Positions 59,511-64,000 of a stretch of DNA of 64,000 nt are shown piece after piece. The position numbers and the translations under genes were made by a program. The DNA lies in contig NZ_CP163443.1 in the NCBI RefSeq assembly GCF_041053055.1, forward strand, positions 2,294,001 through 2,358,000, given 5' to 3'. Position 1 is the stretch's first letter. Every line of letters starts with the position of its first letter. Below the pieces are notes generated by a model. That model had not been told where the DNA came from. It saw only the letters and a list, made by a program, of their open reading frames with translations, and searched no databases. This DNA is from Streptomyces sp. R41. Its GTDB lineage: Bacteria; Actinomycetota; Actinomycetes; Streptomycetales; Streptomycetaceae.

Positions 59511-59522
59511 CTAACCAGTCGG
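59511..59522. promoter_or_regulatory. TetR-type operator candidate (site C, imperfect)
   Basis: On the minus strand this reads CCGACTGGTTAG preceded by ACATA; 14 bases ACATACCGACTGGT are identical to site B. The second half-site is degenerate. It lies upstream of the SDR-ligase genes. Confidence 0.5.
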
Positions 59523-59700
59523 TATGTAAAGAGGGAAGGGGCGCCCTCGGCGGAGGCGCCCCTTCGGGGGCGCGGGGCTGTGACAGATGCGGCTCCGCCG
59601 CGTGGGCGCGACAAGCCACAGACGCCCCAGAGCTTACGAACTCACCGCGGGAGCGCTTAGCGTTCCCTGTGCAACCTTCCGCGATCACGGAGGTCACACC

Positions 59701-60939
59701 ATGCGCTTGTCCAGACGGACGTTCCTCGCCGCAGGCACCGCCTCGGCGACCCTGGCATCGGTTCCGGCGATGGTGGGCGAGGCCGGTGGCGGCAGGCTCC
59801 GCACCGGCTTCGAGCGCCTGCAAGCAGACGGCTACGCCAAACTCCGCGGCCAGCGAACCGGCATCGTGACGAACCCCACGGGCATCACCAGAGACGTACG
59901 CCACATCGTCGACGTCATGCACGCCGACGACCGCGTGAACCTGGTCGCCGTCTTCGGCCCCGAGCACGGTTTCCGCGGCACCGCGCAGGCGGGCGGCTCG
60001 GAGGGCCGCTACGACGACCCGGCGACCGGGCTGCCCGTCTACGACACGTACCTGAAGAGCGGCCGGCCGCTCGCCGACATCTTCACCGCCTCCGGCGTGG
60101 ACACCGTCGTCTTCGACATCCAGGACGTGGGCGCGCGCTTCTACACGTACATCTGGACGCTGTACGACTGCATGGAGGCGGCTCAGCTCGCGGGCAAGCG
60201 CTTCGTGGTGCTCGACCGGCCGAACCCGGTGACCGGGCGGGCGGCCCAAGGACCCGTCCTGCACAAGGAGTTCGCCTCCTTCGTCGGGCGGCAGCCGATC
60301 GCGCAGGCGCACGGGATGACGGTGGCGGAGCTGGCGCGGCTGTTCAACGGGGAGTTCCTGGCGGCGCCGGTGGCGCTGGACACCGTACTGATGTCGGGCT
60401 GGAAGCGCTCGGAGTTCTACGACACCTCCGGGCTCCCCTGGGTGCCGCCGAGCCCGAACATGCCGACGGCGGACACCGCCCTGGTGTACTCGGGGACCTG
60501 CCTCTTCGAGGGGACGAATCTGTCGGAGGGGCGCGGCACCACCCGTCCGTTCGAGCTGCTCGGCGCCGAAGGCATCGACGGACGTTGGGCCCTCGAAGCC
60601 GGTCGGCTGGGGCTCCCCGGCGTGCACTTCAGGGAGGCGTACTTCGCTCCCACCTTCTCCAAGTTCCAGGGCAAGACCATCGGGGGCGTGCAGATCCATG
60701 TGCACGACCGGGCGGCGTACGACCCCGTGCGCACCGGCATCGCCCTCCTCGTGACCGCCAAGAAGGTCTGGAGCGGCTTCACCTGGCGCTCCGACAACTG
60801 GATCGACAAGCTGACGGGCTCGACGCTGGTGCGCACGATGATCGACGCGGGGTCGACGGCCGACGAGGTCGTGGCGGCCTGGCAGGACGAACTCAAGGCA
60901 TTCCAGCGGGTGCGGAAGGAGTACCTCCTCTACGGATGA
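59701..60939 (+). CDS. NamZ-like exo-beta-N-acetylmuramidase (DUF1343), Tat-exported
   Basis: Predicted peptidoglycan-recycling glycosidase (GH171) of 412 residues. A Tat signal (LSRRTFLAAGTASATLASVP) covers residues 1-25. Family motifs: RTGIVTNPTGITRD, AVFGPEHGFRGTAQAGG, VVFDIQDVGARFYTYIWTL, DRPNPVTG, WVPPSPNMPT and CLFEGTNLSEGRGTTRPFE. It would release MurNAc from the non-reducing end of glycan fragments outside the cell. GGAGG lies seven bases before the ATG. Monocistronic. Confidence 0.92.
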   Translation: MRLSRRTFLAAGTASATLASVPAMVGEAGGGRLRTGFERLQADGYAKLRGQRTGIVTNPTGITRDVRHIVDVMHADDRVNLVAVFGPEHGFRGTAQAGGSEGRYDDPATGLPVYDTYLKSGRPLADIFTASGVDTVVFDIQDVGARFYTYIWTLYDCMEAAQLAGKRFVVLDRPNPVTGRAAQGPVLHKEFASFVGRQPIAQAHGMTVAELARLFNGEFLAAPVALDTVLMSGWKRSEFYDTSGLPWVPPSPNMPTADTALVYSGTCLFEGTNLSEGRGTTRPFELLGAEGIDGRWALEAGRLGLPGVHFREAYFAPTFSKFQGKTIGGVQIHVHDRAAYDPVRTGIALLVTAKKVWSGFTWRSDNWIDKLTGSTLVRTMIDAGSTADEVVAAWQDELKAFQRVRKEYLLYG

Positions 60940-61032
60940 GTTACGGATGAGTCGTGACGTATGGCCAACCTTCGCCCCCGGTAGGACGATGCGCCCAGAT
61001 CGCACCGCCCACGGGGGACGAGGGGGCTTGTC

Positions 61033-62355
61033 ATGGCCGATCCGGCAGTGAGTGTTTCTCCCTACTGGGAGCTCACCTTCGACGCGGACGGGGACGTCGA
61101 CGGCCGGGAGCGGGACCGGCTGCTGAAAGAGGTACCGCAGCGCAAGGTCCGTGACGTGGTCGTCTTCGCGCACGGCTGGAACAACGACCGCTCGGGCGCC
61201 ACCCGCCTCTACAGCCGCTTCTTCGAGCCCGTCCCGGCGCTCGCGCCCACGGCGCGCCTGGGATACGTGGGAGTGGTGTGGCCCTCGATGCGGTTCTCTG
61301 ACGAGCCGATCCCCGACTTCCCGGCGTCAGTGGCCGCCGACACCGCCACGACCGCGCGGCCCGTCCTCGACAAGAACACCCGGCACGCGCTCCTGGATGT
61401 GTTTCCGGGCCGCGCGACGGTGGTCGAGCAGATCGCGCGGCTGCTGGACCAACAGCCCGACGAGGGCGCCTCGTTGGAAGAGTTCGGACGTCTCGTACGG
61501 CTGCTCGTAGAGGTCCGGCCGCAGGGGCCGCAGGCCGCCTTCACCGCGGACACGCTGGCGGAGGGGGTGCCGGAGAGCGACCCCGAGATGCTCTTCGGGG
61601 ACACGGCGACGGTCTGCGGCGAGTTCGCGCAGGCGCTGGCCGAGGCCGAGACTCCCGGCGCCGCCTCGTTCGCGCTGCCACGGCTGTGGGACGGCGCGCA
61701 CGAACTGCTGCGCCAGGCCACGTACTACGCGATGAAACGGCGCGCCGGCACGGTCGGCGAGCGAGGGCTCGGGCGCGCGATCGGGCAACTCGCCGAGGCG
61801 GCGCCCGATGTGCGCGTCCATCTCGTCGGGCACAGCTTCGGCGGGCGCCTGGTCTCCTTCGCGCTGCGCGGACTGCCCGAGGGCGTGCGCACGGTGAAGT
61901 CGGTGACGCTGCTCCAGGGGGCCTTCTCGCACTACGCGTTCGCGGCGCGGCTGCCGCACGACGCACGGGCGAGCGGTGTGCTGGACGGCCAGCAGAACCG
62001 GATCGACGGTCCCCTGGTGTGCTGCTACTCCCACTTCGATTCGGCGCTCGGCACGATCTATCCGCTGGCCTCGCGCATGGCGGGCGACTCCCGGACGGTC
62101 ACGGCGGACTTCGGCATCGGCCGTGCCCTTGGCGCCCAGTGGGGTGCGATGGGGCACGACGGGGTGCAGGCGGTGGCGGGCACGAAGTCGTACACGCTCG
62201 CCGACGCCCTGCGCACGCGGCTCCCCACGTCGGGATGCGTGAACATCGACGCCGCGGCCGTGGTCAAGCGTGGCGGTCCCCCGTCCGGGGCCCACAGCGA
62301 CATCTGCCATCGGGAACTGGCGCGGGTGGTGCTGGCGGCGGGCCGTATTCACTGA
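61033..62355 (+). CDS. Alpha/beta-hydrolase-fold protein
   Basis: A 440-residue serine-hydrolase-like protein: VVVFAHGWNND resembles the oxyanion segment, and the nucleophile elbow is VHLVGHSFGGRLVSFAL with Ser268. An acidic residue and HSDICHRELAR near the C-terminus may complete the triad. No signal peptide or membrane anchor is seen, suggesting a cytosolic esterase- or lipase-like role; the family is widespread in Streptomyces but not characterised to my knowledge. GAGGGGG precedes the ATG. Confidence 0.8.
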   Translation: MADPAVSVSPYWELTFDADGDVDGRERDRLLKEVPQRKVRDVVVFAHGWNNDRSGATRLYSRFFEPVPALAPTARLGYVGVVWPSMRFSDEPIPDFPASVAADTATTARPVLDKNTRHALLDVFPGRATVVEQIARLLDQQPDEGASLEEFGRLVRLLVEVRPQGPQAAFTADTLAEGVPESDPEMLFGDTATVCGEFAQALAEAETPGAASFALPRLWDGAHELLRQATYYAMKRRAGTVGERGLGRAIGQLAEAAPDVRVHLVGHSFGGRLVSFALRGLPEGVRTVKSVTLLQGAFSHYAFAARLPHDARASGVLDGQQNRIDGPLVCCYSHFDSALGTIYPLASRMAGDSRTVTADFGIGRALGAQWGAMGHDGVQAVAGTKSYTLADALRTRLPTSGCVNIDAAAVVKRGGPPSGAHSDICHRELARVVLAAGRIH

Positions 62356-62366
62356 CCCGCCGCCCA

Positions 62367-62478
62367 CCGGCGTTGGCCAACCAGCGTTGGCCAACCGGTA
62401 TTGACCAACCGGTGTTGGCCAACCGGTGTTGGCCAACCCGTGCTGACCAACCGGTGTCGGCCAACAGACGTAGGCGAA
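62367..62478. repeat. 14-bp minisatellite, 8 units
   Basis: Eight 14-base units of consensus CCGGTGTTGGCCAA, with a ninth slightly longer copy after them. Each carries the palindromes TTGGCCAA and CCGG. The period is not a multiple of three and it lies between convergent genes, so it is non-coding. Confidence 0.9.
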
Positions 62479-62508
62479 ACGCCCGTTGGCCAACACCCGT
62501 AGGCACCG

Positions 62509-64000
62509 TCACCGGTGTGACGTGTACTCCACCACCTGCTGATAGGTTGGCCGGTTCTGCCAGCTGATCTTTCCGTGCTTGATGCCGCCGAGCGTCCGCT
62601 GGACGATCGAGTCGGCGCACCACTGGTCGCCCGCCGAGCACTGGTCGTCGCCGGGATAGACGTCGGACGCGGTCTGGCCGGCCGCCTCCTTCAGCGTGCT
62701 GATCAGGGTGTCCCGGCAGGCACTGAGGCTGCCGCCGCCGCAGTACTTCTGCGTCAGACCGCCCTGCACCGACTCCCCGAGCACCGCCCGGATGTCCTTG
62801 TCGACATAACTCCACCAGCCGTACTGGAAGGAGCTTCCGGCGTGCGAGCCGGTCGGGCCGTGCGCCGCCGACGGCGACTCGTCGATGGGGAGGTTGTTGC
62901 CGAACGCGGTGTACAGGTCGCTGCCGAGCCCCGGCTGGAACTCCGCCTTCACCAGCAGCGGCCACCAGGCGTCCAGGATGCGGATCGCGTCGGCGTTGGC
63001 ATAGGTGTGCGAACCGGACGAGGTCTCCGTGCGCTTGGCACCCGCCGTCACCCACGCGGACAGCTTGCCGACGGCCGCCGCGGCCGTCGAGTCCGTGACC
63101 GTCGAGCTGTTGATGACCTTCAGCAGGTCCGGCAGCACGTCCTCGGCCCGCAGGTCGGCCAGGGCGGCGTCGGCCATGGCCTTCACCAGCGCGGACCGTG
63201 TGACACCGCCGGCCGCGACCAGCTTCTTCACCCGGTCTTCAAGCAGGTTGCCGCGGTGGACCGAGCCGTCACCCCAGGAGGCTGTCGTGTAGTCCTTGGC
63301 CTGCTTGTTGTTCCAGGAGATGTAGTAGTCCTGGTCGATGGAGTTGGGGTGGGCGGACGCCGGCGTGTAGTCGGCGGTGTTCGTCGTCGGGTTCCAGTTT
63401 TTCCATTCGTAGGCCGCCTGCGCCCACATGGGGAACTCGGCGTCGACACCGGTGGCGCGCACCGGGTTGTCGCCGCTGTTGTAGTACGCGGTGTGCGAGG
63501 AGTCGGCGTAGAACCAGTTGAAGGTGTAGTTGATGTGCTGCACCGCGCTCTGGAAGGTCGCCGGGCTCTTGACGTAGTCCGGGTCATTGAGCATCTGGAA
63601 GCCGATGATCGAGTCGGCCTCGTGCATGAAGGAGGAGCGCAAGGTGGTGTACGCGACCTTCTTGCCGCCGACCGTCGCGCGGTACTCCACCGGGCCGTAC
63701 TTGGTCCGGTAGACCTGCATACGGTACGAGCCCGCGGCAGTGCCGTCGGCGACGGTCGGCTTCCACGAGTTGGTCCGCTCGACCTTGTCCATGGCCGTGC
63801 AGGTGCCGTGGTACAGGTAGTGGTAGTCGTCCTGGCACAGCTCGACGGCGTAGGTGTCGATGATGTCCTGGCCGGAGGTCGTCGCGCTCCAGGAGTAGTC
63901 CTGGCCGCGGCCGAGTTCGACGTACATGCCCAGGCCCGCGAAGGAGGCGCCGCGGGCGCTGATGCCCGGGCCCTGGATCTCCTGAAGCATGAGCAGCTGT
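62509..64000 (-). CDS. Penicillin acylase family protein (S45), N-terminal part outside window
   Basis: The last ~497 residues of an Ntn-hydrolase-fold amidase of the S45 family; the frame is open to the right edge. Recognisable segments are ARGASFAGLGMYVELGRGQD, YHYLYHGTCTAMDKVER, VPYMAQ-type VDAEFPMWAQAAYEW and ISWNNKQAKDY, and RILDAWWPLLVKAEFQPGL in the beta subunit. The N-terminal signal peptide, alpha subunit and the autocatalytic Ser are not in the window. The protein has several Cys (CQDDYHYLYHGTC, CGGGSLSAC), as expected for an exported enzyme. Substrate could be an acyl-homoserine lactone, cyclic lipopeptide or beta-lactam. Confidence 0.88.
   Translation of the reverse strand, partial: QLLMLQEIQGPGISARGASFAGLGMYVELGRGQDYSWSATTSGQDIIDTYAVELCQDDYHYLYHGTCTAMDKVERTNSWKPTVADGTAAGSYRMQVYRTKYGPVEYRATVGGKKVAYTTLRSSFMHEADSIIGFQMLNDPDYVKSPATFQSAVQHINYTFNWFYADSSHTAYYNSGDNPVRATGVDAEFPMWAQAAYEWKNWNPTTNTADYTPASAHPNSIDQDYYISWNNKQAKDYTTASWGDGSVHRGNLLEDRVKKLVAAGGVTRSALVKAMADAALADLRAEDVLPDLLKVINSSTVTDSTAAAAVGKLSAWVTAGAKRTETSSGSHTYANADAIRILDAWWPLLVKAEFQPGLGSDLYTAFGNNLPIDESPSAAHGPTGSHAGSSFQYGWWSYVDKDIRAVLGESVQGGLTQKYCGGGSLSACRDTLISTLKEAAGQTASDVYPGDDQCSAGDQWCADSIVQRTLGGIKHGKISWQNRPTYQQVVEYTSHR

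Noticed and set aside
62367..62493. CRISPR array or integron-like repeat
   Set aside because: The 14-base units are contiguous with no spacers, integrase or cassette genes.

Overview
The window looks like an internal stretch of a Streptomyces chromosome. GC content is very high with G/C at most third codon positions, GTG starts are frequent, purine-rich ribosome sites alternate with apparently leaderless starts, and lineage markers are present: mycothiol ligase mshC, two chaplins, an LAXTG sorting signal, an F420-type LLM oxidoreductase and a Pls-type NRPS. From memory of S. coelicolor, mshC, chpC/chpH and the gnt genes occur there in the same relative order (around SCO1663-SCO1681), so much of this is conserved backbone with accessory inserts.

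Layout. 1-2.4 kb: a subtilisin-like protease (open at the left edge) and a glutamine-rich repeat protein that end in the same 65-residue domain. 2.4-6.2 kb (minus): phosphatase, DUF3090, kinase-fold SCO1664-like protein, mshC. 6.2-12.7 kb: CorA transporter, ferritin-like protein, F420 oxidoreductase, aldo/keto reductase, and a RecD2-like protein with eroded ATPase motifs. 13.3-15.6 kb: two small conserved proteins and the chaplins chpC and chpH. 15.7-17.3 kb: M20 peptidase and tRNA-Leu(GAG).

17.4-30.4 kb is the main accessory region. It holds a cyclophane RiPP locus of the Fxs type: HExxH peptide hydroxylase and radical SAM/SPASM maturase on the minus strand, then a short precursor and a 1227-residue TIR-like/NB-ARC/TPR protein on the plus strand. 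A protein of unknown function follows, and a convergent minus-strand operon encodes a membrane protein with 21-residue repeats and two P-loop ATPases. The precursor carries FVT instead of the usual terminal FxSxx, and no FxsC-like gene is visible. I consider this block the best candidate for an undescribed system.

30.5-38.1 kb: a cation/proton antiporter, a membrane-embedded Pls-family NRPS whose stop overlaps an M1 aminopeptidase, and a YchJ-like protein. 38.2-42.8 kb: a gluconate/idonate catabolic unit (gntR, gntK, gntP, two dehydrogenases) with a palindromic operator candidate. 43-49 kb (minus): a membrane cytochrome b with a Tat-exported molybdopterin oxidoreductase, an APC permease, a TPR-like protein and a flavoprotein dehydrogenase. 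49.3-53.8 kb: DMT transporter, Nudix hydrolase, two DUF202 membrane proteins, a quinone oxidoreductase and a duplicated histidine-rich protein. 53.9-59.5 kb: a fatty-acid/acyl-CoA module (APH-like protein, acyl-CoA dehydrogenase, TetR, acyl-CoA ligase, SDR) sharing a CCGACTGGTCGG-type operator that also lies before the flavoprotein gene. 59.7-64 kb: a NamZ-like muramidase, an alpha/beta hydrolase, a 14-bp minisatellite, and the C-terminal part of a penicillin acylase that runs off the right edge.

All identifications come from reading motifs by eye; no database search was run.
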